DNA of 64,000 bases from JBMONI01 sp049324575 (GTDB lineage: Bacteria; Omnitrophota; Omnitrophia; Omnitrophales; Aquincolibacteriaceae), in the NCBI GenBank assembly GCA_049324575.1, contig JBMONI010000016.1, positions 1 through 64,000 on the forward strand, read 5' to 3'. The first letter of the stretch is position 1, and each line of letters starts with the position of its first letter. The notes under the pieces are model-generated. The model was not told the origin of the DNA and searched no databases. It saw only the letters and a program-made list of their open reading frames with translations. This document shows, piece by piece, positions 36,252-43,337 of the stretch. The translations under genes were made by a program, and so were the position numbers.

Positions 36252-36350
36252 TTACGACCAATCCTTTTTCTTATGACGATGCTTGCGGAGCTTTTTTTTC
36301 CGCTTGTGCTTGTTCATCTTTTTCTTGCGCTGCTTGTGGGCCCAGGGCAT
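36252..36350 (-). CDS. Tiny basic ribosomal protein, bS22/mS38-like (AURKAIP1/COX24 type)
   Basis: A 32-residue open frame begins MPWAHKQRKKKMNKHKRKKK and ends KKDWS. About 20 of its residues are Lys, Arg or His. A strong GGGAGG lies 5 bases before the ATG, and the gene fits neatly between hisG and ispE. The pattern R-K-K-K-M-x-K-H-K-R-K-K-x-L-R-K resembles mycobacterial bS22 and the C-terminal domain of mitochondrial mS38. In the family the protein binds the small subunit near helix 44. The call rests on composition and a short pattern. Confidence 0.72.
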   Translation of the reverse strand: MPWAHKQRKKKMNKHKRKKKLRKHRHKKKDWS

Positions 36351-36371
36351 GGTCGCCTCCCTTTCGGAGTG

Positions 36372-37262
36372 TTAAGGAATCACCTTGTTGAGCGGATATT
36401 CAATAATGCCGGACGCGCCCGCCTTCTTGAGCTCGGGAACGATCTCGCGCACCACGGATTCATCCACGATCGTTTCGACATCGTACCAGCCCTTTTCGGA
36501 CAACGTGGAGATCGTCGGCTTTTTCATCGCGGGCAAGACCTTCAGGATCCTTTCCAGATTCTTCTTCTCGACGTTCATTTTCAGACCGACTTTTGAACGC
36601 GCGCGCATGGCCCCCTCGAGAAGCATGATGATATTCTCCATTTTGCGGCGCTTCCAGGGGTCTTTACAGCTCGCCTCATTGGCGATGAACTTCGGGACGG
36701 AGGTCAGGATCGTGTCGATGATCTTGAGATTGTTCGCCCGCAGGCTCGAGCCGGTCTCCGTCGCCTCGACGATCGCGTCGGCGAGCTGCGGCGGCTTCAC
36801 TTCGGTCGCGCCCCACGAGAATTCCACTTCGGCTCTCACGCGATGCTTTTTCAAATAAGCCTTCGTCACGTTCACAAGTTCGGTCACGATCTTTTTCTTC
36901 TGAAGGTCTTTCACCGACTGGAACGGCGAATCCTGGGGCACGGCAAGCACCCAACGGACCGGATTGGTCGTCTGTTTCGAATACTGGAGTTCGGCCAGGT
37001 ACTTGACCTTGGCATTGTTTTCGACCACCCAATCGTGCCCGGTCAGTCCGCAATCGACGACCCCATCCTCGACATAGCGGGGCATTTCCTGCGGCCGGAA
37101 AAGGATGATCTCGAGCTCCTTGTCATCCACGGAGGGGAAATAAGAACGGCTGCCGACCGAGATATTGAACCCGGCTTTCTCAAAAAGCTCAAATGTCGCT
37201 TTTTCGAGACTGCCTTTCGGAAGCGCGATCTTGAGTTTATTTGCGGGTTTCGCTTTGTCCAT
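36372..37262 (-). CDS. hisG: ATP phosphoribosyltransferase, long form
   Basis: First step of histidine synthesis: ATP plus PRPP to phosphoribosyl-ATP. The 296-residue protein has the N-terminal [14 protein letters not shown], the GLTGHDWV segment and the PRPP-binding region [11 protein letters not shown]-terminal ACT-like regulatory domain (about 220-296) makes it the long, HisZ-independent form. No other his genes are nearby. Its promoter implies an mRNA with almost no leader. Confidence 0.95.
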   Translation of the reverse strand: MDKAKPANKLKIALPKGSLEKATFELFEKAGFNISVGSRSYFPSVDDKELEIILFRPQEMPRYVEDGVVDCGLTGHDWVVENNAKVKYLAELQYSKQTTNPVRWVLAVPQDSPFQSVKDLQKKKIVTELVNVTKAYLKKHRVRAEVEFSWGATEVKPPQLADAIVEATETGSSLRANNLKIIDTILTSVPKFIANEASCKDPWKRRKMENIIMLLEGAMRARSKVGLKMNVEKKNLERILKVLPAMKKPTISTLSEKGWYDVETIVDESVVREIVPELKKAGASGIIEYPLNKVIP

Positions 37263-37270
37263 GGTGGCGG

Positions 37271-37299
37271 ATTCTAGCCCGGGGGCCTTGAACTGTCAA
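37271..37299 (-). promoter_or_regulatory. Strong promoter of hisG, nearly leaderless
   Basis: On the minus strand consensus TTGACA (37294-37299) and TAGAAT (37271-37276) are separated by exactly 17 bases. The predicted start near 37264 is 2 bases before the hisG ATG at 37262, and there is no Shine-Dalgarno sequence. Confidence 0.65.
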
Positions 37300-37355
37300 T
37301 CGTAACCTCCGATGCCATAGTGTCTTGCGGAAAATCAACGCTCTCGACCCTCTGA

Positions 37356-37404
37356 AAACCCCCGGGGTTTGTGAAAAACACCTTTTATCAAACACCGGGG
37401 GTTT
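37356..37404. repeat. Compound inverted repeat between tsaD and hisG
   Basis: AAACCCCCGG (37356-37365) pairs perfectly with CCGGGGGTTT (37395-37404). The first arm is also part of its own palindrome AAACCCC-C-GGGGTTT (37356-37370). It may end the tsaD transcript, but neither strand has a clear T tract after it. Confidence 0.45.
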
Positions 37405-37416
37405 GCAAAGGGTGCC

Positions 37417-38460
37417 TTAGGCGAAGAGAGGTAAACTGGCGGCGGCTGCCATGTTGAGAGGCGAACGCTTGCCGGCCCGGAAAAGATCATAACCGCGGCA
37501 GGCGATCATGGCGGCATTGTCCCCGGTCAGGGAAAACGGCGGGAAAAAGGCCCGGTTCCCCTCGTTCGCGGCTTCCGCCGTCATTTTTTCGCGAAGGGCG
37601 CGGTTCGCGCTGACGCCTCCGCCGACGACGATATCAGACGCGCGTTTTTCCTTGGCAAGCGCAAGCGTTTTGCGCACCAGCCAATCGACGACCGCTTCCT
37701 GGAAACCAGCCGCGATGTCCCGTCTCAGTTGATCAAGAGCCCGCGCGGTTTTGCACTGAGGCGCATGCTTCTGATAAAAATAAAGGACGGCTGTTTTGAT
37801 GCCGCTGAAACTGAAATCATAGGGATGGTCCTGTTTCGGCATGGTGAACCGCACCCGGCCCGGGTCGCCTTCACGCGCAAGCCGGTCAATGACGGGACCT
37901 CCGGGATAGCCCAAGCCCATGAGCTTGGCGACTTTGTCATAAGCCTCGCCGGCGGCGTCGTCAACGGTCTCCCCCATGCGCTTCACGCGGCGGCCGTCAT
38001 GCCAGGTCAGGATGGTGTGGCCTCCCGAAACAAGTAGGCCGACAAAACGCTCGGGACGCGTCAGCGGCTTTGGGATCTCCCCGAGGCATTTCCCTTTCAG
38101 GAAAGGGGTCTCGAGATGCGCTTCGAGGTGATTGACCCCGACGCAGGGAACGCCGAGACGGAGCGCGAGCATCTTGGCAAAACTCACGCCCACCAAAAGG
38201 GAGCCGATAAGCCCCGGGCCCTGCGTCACGGCCACAAGACGGATATCGGAAAGACGGACTTTCGCGGCCCGCATCGCTTCGCGAAAAACGACATCGATCT
38301 GCTCAAGGCAATGGCGGGAGGCGATCTCGGGAACGATCCCTCCGAACGGACGCTGACGGAAAAGACTCGAAGAAACGACGTTCGATAGGACCCGGTCGCG
38401 CCCTTTCAGGACGGCGCAGGAAGTTTCGTCGCAGGACGTTTCAATGCCGAGGATCAGCAT
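37417..38460 (-). CDS. tsaD: tRNA threonylcarbamoyladenosine biosynthesis protein TsaD
   Basis: Transfers threonylcarbamoyl to A37 of ANN-decoding tRNAs, together with TsaB and TsaE. The 347-residue protein has LGIETSCDETS (4-14), the metal-binding VNHLEAHLE and the substrate block LVSGGHT. The VGGGVSANRALR segment and the D-N-A-A-M-I metal site are near the C terminus. It is in the ATG-TAA junction pattern with gatB (stop and start adjacent). Other tsa genes are not in the window. Confidence 0.96.
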   Translation of the reverse strand: MLILGIETSCDETSCAVLKGRDRVLSNVVSSSLFRQRPFGGIVPEIASRHCLEQIDVVFREAMRAAKVRLSDIRLVAVTQGPGLIGSLLVGVSFAKMLALRLGVPCVGVNHLEAHLETPFLKGKCLGEIPKPLTRPERFVGLLVSGGHTILTWHDGRRVKRMGETVDDAAGEAYDKVAKLMGLGYPGGPVIDRLAREGDPGRVRFTMPKQDHPYDFSFSGIKTAVLYFYQKHAPQCKTARALDQLRRDIAAGFQEAVVDWLVRKTLALAKEKRASDIVVGGGVSANRALREKMTAEAANEGNRAFFPPFSLTGDNAAMIACRGYDLFRAGKRSPLNMAAAASLPLFA

Positions 38461-39939
38461 TTACGATCCGCCGAGCTTGCGCTGAAGGATCTCGTTGGCG
38501 ATCTTGGGATTGGCTTTGCCCTGCGTGGCTTTCATCACCGCCCCCACCAGCGCGCCGATCGCCTTCTGTTTGCCGGCTTTGAAGTCCGCGACCGAACCGG
38601 GATTCTCGGCCAGCACTTTTTCAACGATCTTCTCAAGGAGACCCGCATCGGCGACCTGGACCAGCCCTTTTTCCTGGACGATCGCTTTGGCGGACTTCGC
38701 GGTCTCGAACATCGCGGGCAGAACGTCTTTGGCGATCTTTCCGCTGACGGTCTGATCCAGGATCAACGCCATCAGCTCCGCGAAAGCCGCCGCCGGGACC
38801 GGAGCATCCTCGATCGCGAGCTTTCGTTCATTGAGAAGGGCCAGCAATTCAGACTGGATCCAGTTGCTCACCGCCTTGACAGCCGCTTTCTCATTGTCCT
38901 GGATTCTCCCGCCGGCCGGGATTTTCAGTCCGAGCGCCTGGAGGACCCCCTCAAAATAATCCGCGAGTTTCTTGTCCTGCACAAGCACCTGCGCATCGTA
39001 AGGGGAAAGGCCGAGGCCGTCCCGGTACCGCTTCGCGCGCGCCGCCGGCAGTTCGGGGAGCGTGGCGCGGATCTTCTCCACCGTCTCGCGCGAGAGGGTG
39101 AACGGCACGAGATCCGGCTCGGGAAAATAGCGGTAATCGTGGGCCTCCTCTTTCGAGCGCATGGAGAAGGTCGCGCCCTGGGCGTCGTTCCAAAGCCGCG
39201 TCTCCTGAAGGACCGTCTCGCCGTTTGTGAGCGCTTCGGTCTGTCTTTCGATCTCGTATTCGAGGGCTTTCTGGACCATTTTGAACGAGTTCAGGTTCTT
39301 GATCTCCACCTTCGTCCCGAGTTTCTGCTGGCCCGAAGGCCGGATTGAAACGTTGGCGTCACAACGCAAGCTCCCCTTTTCCATATCGCAGTCGCTGACG
39401 CCGGTGTACTGGAGAATCGCCTTCAAAGTCGTCAGATAATCGTAGGCTTCCTCGGGCGAGCGGATATCCGGCTCGGAGACGATCTCAAGGAGCGGAATGC
39501 CGCCGCGATTGTAATCGACAAGGCTCCCCTCCGCGATGCCTTCGTGCAGGAGTTTCCCGGCGTCCTCCTCGAGATGCGCGCGGGTGATCCCGATCCTCTT
39601 CACAGCGCTCGTTGTTTCGATCTCCACCCAGCCTTTTCCGTTGATCGGCATATCGTACTGGGATATCTGATACGCTTTCGGAAGGTCCGGATAGAAATAG
39701 TTCTTCCGGTCGAACTTGAGCCGGCTTGCGATCTCGCAGTGGAGCGCAAGCCCCGCCCGCACCGCAAGCTTCAGCGCCTCTTCATTGACCACCGGAAGGG
39801 ACCCCGGCCAGCCGAGGCACACCGGGCACGTGTTCCGGTTCCCCTCCTCGCCGAAAGTCGTCGGGCAGGAGCAAAAGAGCTTCGAGCGCGTCTTTAGCTG
39901 CACATGGACTTCAAGTCCGATCACGGGTTCCCAGGTCAT
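38461..39939 (-). CDS. gatB: Aspartyl/glutamyl-tRNA amidotransferase subunit B
   Basis: Kinase/tRNA-binding subunit of GatCAB, which converts Glu-tRNA-Gln (and Asp-tRNA-Asn) to the amide form. The 492-residue protein begins WEPVIGLEVHVQLKT, has the zinc site CSCP...CPVCLGWPG (24-45) and the DYNRGGIPLLEIVSEPD signature. A helical YqeY-like C-terminal domain follows. It overlaps gatA by 4 bases. Confidence 0.97.
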   Translation of the reverse strand: MTWEPVIGLEVHVQLKTRSKLFCSCPTTFGEEGNRNTCPVCLGWPGSLPVVNEEALKLAVRAGLALHCEIASRLKFDRKNYFYPDLPKAYQISQYDMPINGKGWVEIETTSAVKRIGITRAHLEEDAGKLLHEGIAEGSLVDYNRGGIPLLEIVSEPDIRSPEEAYDYLTTLKAILQYTGVSDCDMEKGSLRCDANVSIRPSGQQKLGTKVEIKNLNSFKMVQKALEYEIERQTEALTNGETVLQETRLWNDAQGATFSMRSKEEAHDYRYFPEPDLVPFTLSRETVEKIRATLPELPAARAKRYRDGLGLSPYDAQVLVQDKKLADYFEGVLQALGLKIPAGGRIQDNEKAAVKAVSNWIQSELLALLNERKLAIEDAPVPAAAFAELMALILDQTVSGKIAKDVLPAMFETAKSAKAIVQEKGLVQVADAGLLEKIVEKVLAENPGSVADFKAGKQKAIGALVGAVMKATQGKANPKIANEILQRKLGGS

Positions 39940-41366
39940 AATTTAGGCTTTCTTTTATGGGAGACTGCTTCCTGCTCAAACGCATACGCTGCGCAAAGCA
40001 TGGTGGCTTCGTCGAACGGCCGGGCCATGAGCTGGAGACCGATCGGAAGCCCCTTGGAGGTGAATCCGCACGGAAGCGACATTGCGGGGATGCCCGCCAA
40101 GTTCGCGGGGATCGTAAAGATATCCGAAAGATACATCGCCAGCGGGTCGGAGATCTTCTCGCCGATCTTGAAGGCCGCGGTCGGCGAAGTCGGCGAAAGG
40201 ACCACGTCGACCTCCTGAAACGCTTTCTGAAAATCCTGACGGATCAGCGTGCGGACCTTCTGGCCTTTCTTGTAATAAGCATCATAATAGCCGGCCGAGA
40301 GCACGAAGGTGCCGAGCAGGACGCGCCGCTTGGCCTCCTCGCCGAAACCCCGGTCGCGCGTCTCGAAATACATCTCGCGAAGATCTTTCGCCGGCACGCG
40401 CAGACCGTAGCGAACCCCGTCAAAACGGCCGAGATTGGAACTGGCCTCCGCCACCGCAACGATGTAATAGACCGCCACCGAGTATTCCGTGTGCGGAAGA
40501 GAGATCGTTTTGATCTCGGCGCCGAGTTTTTTGTAAAGTTGGGCCGCTTCGCGCACGCTCTTCTCGACCTCGGGATCGATCCCTTCGATGAAATATTCCT
40601 TCGGAAGACCGATGCGAAGGCCTTTGACGTCACGCTTCAGGGCCTGAGTAAAATCCGGGGTTTTTTCCGGAGAAGAGGTCGAATCCTTCGGATCATGGCC
40701 GCTCAACACATTCATCAGGATCGCCGCGTCCTCGACGGTCTTGGTGATAGGCCCGATCTGATCGAAGCTCGAACCGAACGCGATCAGACCGTAGCGCGAC
40801 ACGCGCCCGTAAGTTGGTTTGACCCCGACCACGCCGCAAAGCGCGGCAGGTTGGCGGATCGAACCCCCGGTATCGCTTCCGAGCGCAGCAATCGTCATGT
40901 CGGCCGCCACCGCCGCCGCCGAACCTCCGCTCGAGCCCCCGGGCACCCGCTCCGGGTCCCAGGGATTGCGGCAAGGCCCCGAAGCCGAGGTCTCGCACGA
41001 AGAACCGAACGCGAATTCGTCCATATTGCATTGGCCGAAAAGCGTCGCCCCCGCTGCTTTCAGTTTCGTGATCACGGTCGCATCGTAGGGCGGCACGTGC
41101 CCGGCAAGGATCTTTGACGCGCAGGTCACTTCCCGGCCTTCAATGCAGATATTGTCCTTGATCGAGACCGGAACACCCGCCAGCGGTAAGGGATAAGGGG
41201 TAAGGGATAAGGGGTTCCCAGAAGGATCAAACCGCAAAAAAGCATTAACGCGGGGGTTCAGCTTCCGGACCCGATCGGACAAAGCCTCCACGAGCTCTTG
41301 GGCCCCTCCCTTGCGGCAAAATTCTATCGCTTCTTTCAGGGTCAGCTGATGCAATGGAGTATTCAT
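39936..41366 (-). CDS. gatA: Aspartyl/glutamyl-tRNA amidotransferase subunit A, with a repeat-derived linker
   Basis: Glutaminase subunit of GatCAB. The 476-residue protein has the Ser-cisSer-Lys triad: Lys in VSIKDN (near 69), and the Ser pair in GGSSGGSAAA and GSDTGGSIRQPA. The segment between the N-terminal helix (NAFLRF) and the conserved LAGVPV is NPLSLTPYPLP, encoded by four copies of a 7-base repeat at 41185-41212, and is shorter than the usual linker. The rest of the enzyme is normal, so the repeat seems tolerated. Confidence 0.95.
   Translation of the reverse strand: MNTPLHQLTLKEAIEFCRKGGAQELVEALSDRVRKLNPRVNAFLRFDPSGNPLSLTPYPLPLAGVPVSIKDNICIEGREVTCASKILAGHVPPYDATVITKLKAAGATLFGQCNMDEFAFGSSCETSASGPCRNPWDPERVPGGSSGGSAAAVAADMTIAALGSDTGGSIRQPAALCGVVGVKPTYGRVSRYGLIAFGSSFDQIGPITKTVEDAAILMNVLSGHDPKDSTSSPEKTPDFTQALKRDVKGLRIGLPKEYFIEGIDPEVEKSVREAAQLYKKLGAEIKTISLPHTEYSVAVYYIVAVAEASSNLGRFDGVRYGLRVPAKDLREMYFETRDRGFGEEAKRRVLLGTFVLSAGYYDAYYKKGQKVRTLIRQDFQKAFQEVDVVLSPTSPTAAFKIGEKISDPLAMYLSDIFTIPANLAGIPAMSLPCGFTSKGLPIGLQLMARPFDEATMLCAAYAFEQEAVSHKRKPKL
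41185..41212. repeat. Heptanucleotide tandem repeat inside gatA
   Basis: Four exact 7-base units on the plus strand: GGTAAGG, GATAAGG, GGTAAGG, GATAAGG (GRTAAGG; on the minus strand CCTTAYC). They are in coding sequence of gatA and give the residues LSLTPYPLP. The array of 28 bases is not a multiple of 3, so the flanking sequence must compensate. Confidence 0.85.
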
Positions 41367-41370
41367 CTGA

Positions 41371-41397
41371 CTTACCGCTTACCTCTTATCCCTTATG
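41371..41397. repeat. Heptanucleotide repeat at the gatC-gatA junction
   Basis: Four near-copies on the plus strand: CTTACCG, CTTACCT, CTTATCC and CTTATG. This is the same CTTAYCN unit as in gatA, in inverted orientation. It supplies the last codons and stop of gatC (CAT AAG GGA TAA) and the spacer before gatA. Confidence 0.75.
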
Positions 41398-41670
41398 AAC
41401 GATCTTGGGAACTTTGAAGAACCGGCCCTCCGTCTGCGGAGCGTGTTTCAGAGCCTGCTCGGCGGCATTGGAACCTCGGGCCTCATCGGGACGGTGGACA
41501 TTCTCCATGTCGAGCACATGGCTCGTCGGGTCGACTTTTTCCGTATCGAGGGTCTGCAGTTTTTCAACGTAGCCGAGGATCGCGTCAAGATCCTTGGAGA
41601 GTTTTTCCTTCTCGGCTGGCGCAAGGAGGATACGCGCGAGCTGGGCGACCTTCTCGATATCCAGATGCAT
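41386..41670 (-). CDS. gatC: Aspartyl/glutamyl-tRNA amidotransferase subunit C
   Basis: Small subunit that clamps GatA and GatB. The 94-residue protein begins MHLDIEKVAQLARILL and has Y-V-E-K-L, then the conserved P-T-S-H-V-L-D-M-E-N-V-x-R-P-D-E block and GRFFKVPKIV. The last three residues HKG come from the heptanucleotide repeat. The start at 41670 overlaps the stop of the zinc-ribbon gene by one base (TGATG). Confidence 0.95.
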   Translation of the reverse strand: MHLDIEKVAQLARILLAPAEKEKLSKDLDAILGYVEKLQTLDTEKVDPTSHVLDMENVHRPDEARGSNAAEQALKHAPQTEGRFFKVPKIVHKG

Positions 41671-41951
41671 CAGGAGTCCTTCTGGGCGGAACACGTGTCC
41701 GCCTTTTCGCATTTCTTGCATTCTTTCTTGGCCGCAGGCTTGACCCCGCTCCCGGGAACGGTCTTCGAGGATTTATAATCGGTCTGATAGAAACCGGTGC
41801 CCTTAAAAAGGATCCCCGCTCCGGGGCCGATCATTCTCTTCAAGGTCATGCGCCCGCAGTGAGGGCATTTTCGGATGGGCTTAGCCGTGATCGATTGAAA
41901 GACCTCGGTCTCTTTGCGGCAGGAAGAACAGCGATAATCGTACGTCGGCAT
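41670..41951 (-). CDS. FmdB-family zinc-ribbon protein
   Basis: The 93-residue protein begins MPTYDYRCSSC and has CxxC at 8-11 and CPHC near 29-32, the FmdB/CxxC-CxxC regulator-type zinc ribbon. A Lys/Cys-rich tail (KKECKKCEKADTC) adds three more Cys. It probably binds zinc; family function is poorly known. It lies between sixA and gatC. Confidence 0.85.
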   Translation of the reverse strand: MPTYDYRCSSCRKETEVFQSITAKPIRKCPHCGRMTLKRMIGPGAGILFKGTGFYQTDYKSSKTVPGSGVKPAAKKECKKCEKADTCSAQKDS

Positions 41952-42017
41952 GCTAAAACCTCCACTCTGGGAAATAGAAAGATTATTTTAAGGATTCCCG
42001 GAAGCTTTGACAAGCCG

Positions 42018-42494
42018 TCAAACCAGGTGGTAGGGCGAAATGAAATCCTCGAGCGTCCAGCCCTGTTGGCGGTCAAAACTCAGCCAGACCGCCGTTCCTG
42101 TCTTGAAGAGCCCCTCGGGAATGGTCGAATCGGGCAAAAGCGCTTTGGCGAGCAGGTAAATGGAAGGCAAATGCCCCACGATCATCAGGTTCCAGTCCGG
42201 CTGGGTCAGCGCGGCCTCTTCGACGATCTGAAGCAGGTCGAGGACCTGGGCGGAAGGCCCCAGCTCTTTGCGGGTCTCCCGCGGCCCCTGAAACCCGAGC
42301 CCGTCGGCAAGGATATCCGCGGTCTCCTCCGCGCGTTTCTTGTCGCTTGTGAGCAGAAGATCGACCTTGACCTGCTTTTCCTTCAGGAACTGGGCGATCT
42401 TTTCGATCTCCTGACGACCGTCCTTCGAGAGCGGCCGCGCGGTATCGACATATTCCGGCACCGCATCGCCGTGCCGGACCAGGAACAATTTCAT
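42018..42494 (-). CDS. sixA: SixA-type phosphohistidine phosphatase
   Basis: Histidine-phosphatase (RHG) family; SixA removes phosphate from phosphohistidine in phosphorelay or PTS proteins. The 158-residue protein has the catalytic LVRHGDAVP (5-13), LLTSDKKRAEETAD and VGHLPS (about 120-125) with the second His. The size and the D-x-A-R-P-L-S segment fit SixA rather than phosphoglycerate mutase. It overlaps radC by 4 bases. No PTS gene is nearby. Confidence 0.87.
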   Translation of the reverse strand: MKLFLVRHGDAVPEYVDTARPLSKDGRQEIEKIAQFLKEKQVKVDLLLTSDKKRAEETADILADGLGFQGPRETRKELGPSAQVLDLLQIVEEAALTQPDWNLMIVGHLPSIYLLAKALLPDSTIPEGLFKTGTAVWLSFDRQQGWTLEDFISPYHLV

Positions 42495-43207
42495 CCTCTT
42501 TCCTCCGAATATCCCATCAGCCCCTGTTCACAGAAGCTGAAATAGCGATTATCGCCGACGATAATATGATCGACCACTTTAACGGAAACTGTGCCGCAAG
42601 CCTTAACGATCTTTTTTGTGATCTCCAGGTCCTCCGGGCTCGGCTGGACCCTCCCCGAAGGGTGATTGTGCACCAGAACGAGCGAACTCGCATGATGGTC
42701 CAGTGCCGCTTTCACGACCTCGCGGGGATGGACGGCCGCTTCGTCGACCGTTCCGGTAAAAAGATCCTTCTCGCCGACAATACGGTTCCCCTTATCCATA
42801 AAAATCGCCTTGAAGACCTCGCGCTTCAGGTCCCGGAGCGACGCATACAAATACTGCATCACGGCCTGCGGGTCCCGGACATAAACCTTTCCGTGCAGAT
42901 CTTCCCTGAGATGGCGCTTGGCGAGTTCCGCGACCGCCAAAAGGGCCGACACCTTCGCGGGGCCGAGGCCCCGGACCTTTTCGAGGGCTGCGCGTTCAGC
43001 CGCCAGAAGTCCGCGGATCCCTCCGTATTTTTCAAGAAGCGCGCGGCTCAGCTGGAGCACGTCCTGGCCCGGAAGCCCGCTCCGCAGCACGACCGCCAGA
43101 AGTTCCGCGTCCGAAAGCGCGGCGAGGCCGAGGCGGTAAAGCCGCTCGCGCGGTCTTTCCTCCGCAGGCCAATCCAAAAGCGAACGTGAATTCTTTGGCT
43201 TTTCCAT
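42491..43207 (-). CDS. radC: RadC-family (JAMM/MPN+) protein
   Basis: The 238-residue protein has an N-terminal helix-hairpin-helix (about 50-95, KVRGLGPAKVSALLA) and a JAMM domain with LVHNHPSGRVQPSPED (metal-binding His, His, Asp). RadC is no longer thought to be a true repair protein; its peptidase-like function is unknown. The ATG at 43207 is chosen because AGGAGG lies 9 bases before it; it would abut another ATG at 43216. Its neighbours mutL and sixA are on the same strand. Confidence 0.9.
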   Translation of the reverse strand: MEKPKNSRSLLDWPAEERPRERLYRLGLAALSDAELLAVVLRSGLPGQDVLQLSRALLEKYGGIRGLLAAERAALEKVRGLGPAKVSALLAVAELAKRHLREDLHGKVYVRDPQAVMQYLYASLRDLKREVFKAIFMDKGNRIVGEKDLFTGTVDEAAVHPREVVKAALDHHASSLVLVHNHPSGRVQPSPEDLEITKKIVKACGTVSVKVVDHIIVGDNRYFSFCEQGLMGYSEERG

Positions 43208-43337
43208 ACGATCCATCCTCCTTTTTGACGATAAGAGGTGAACCGTATCGGCCGCTCGCAAGCGGCCATGGGCCCCGGACGGAGCCTTCCGGTTTTTCCG
43301 GTCCCGCAAAGTTCTCCGTGCGGGACCAACCGTGGTT

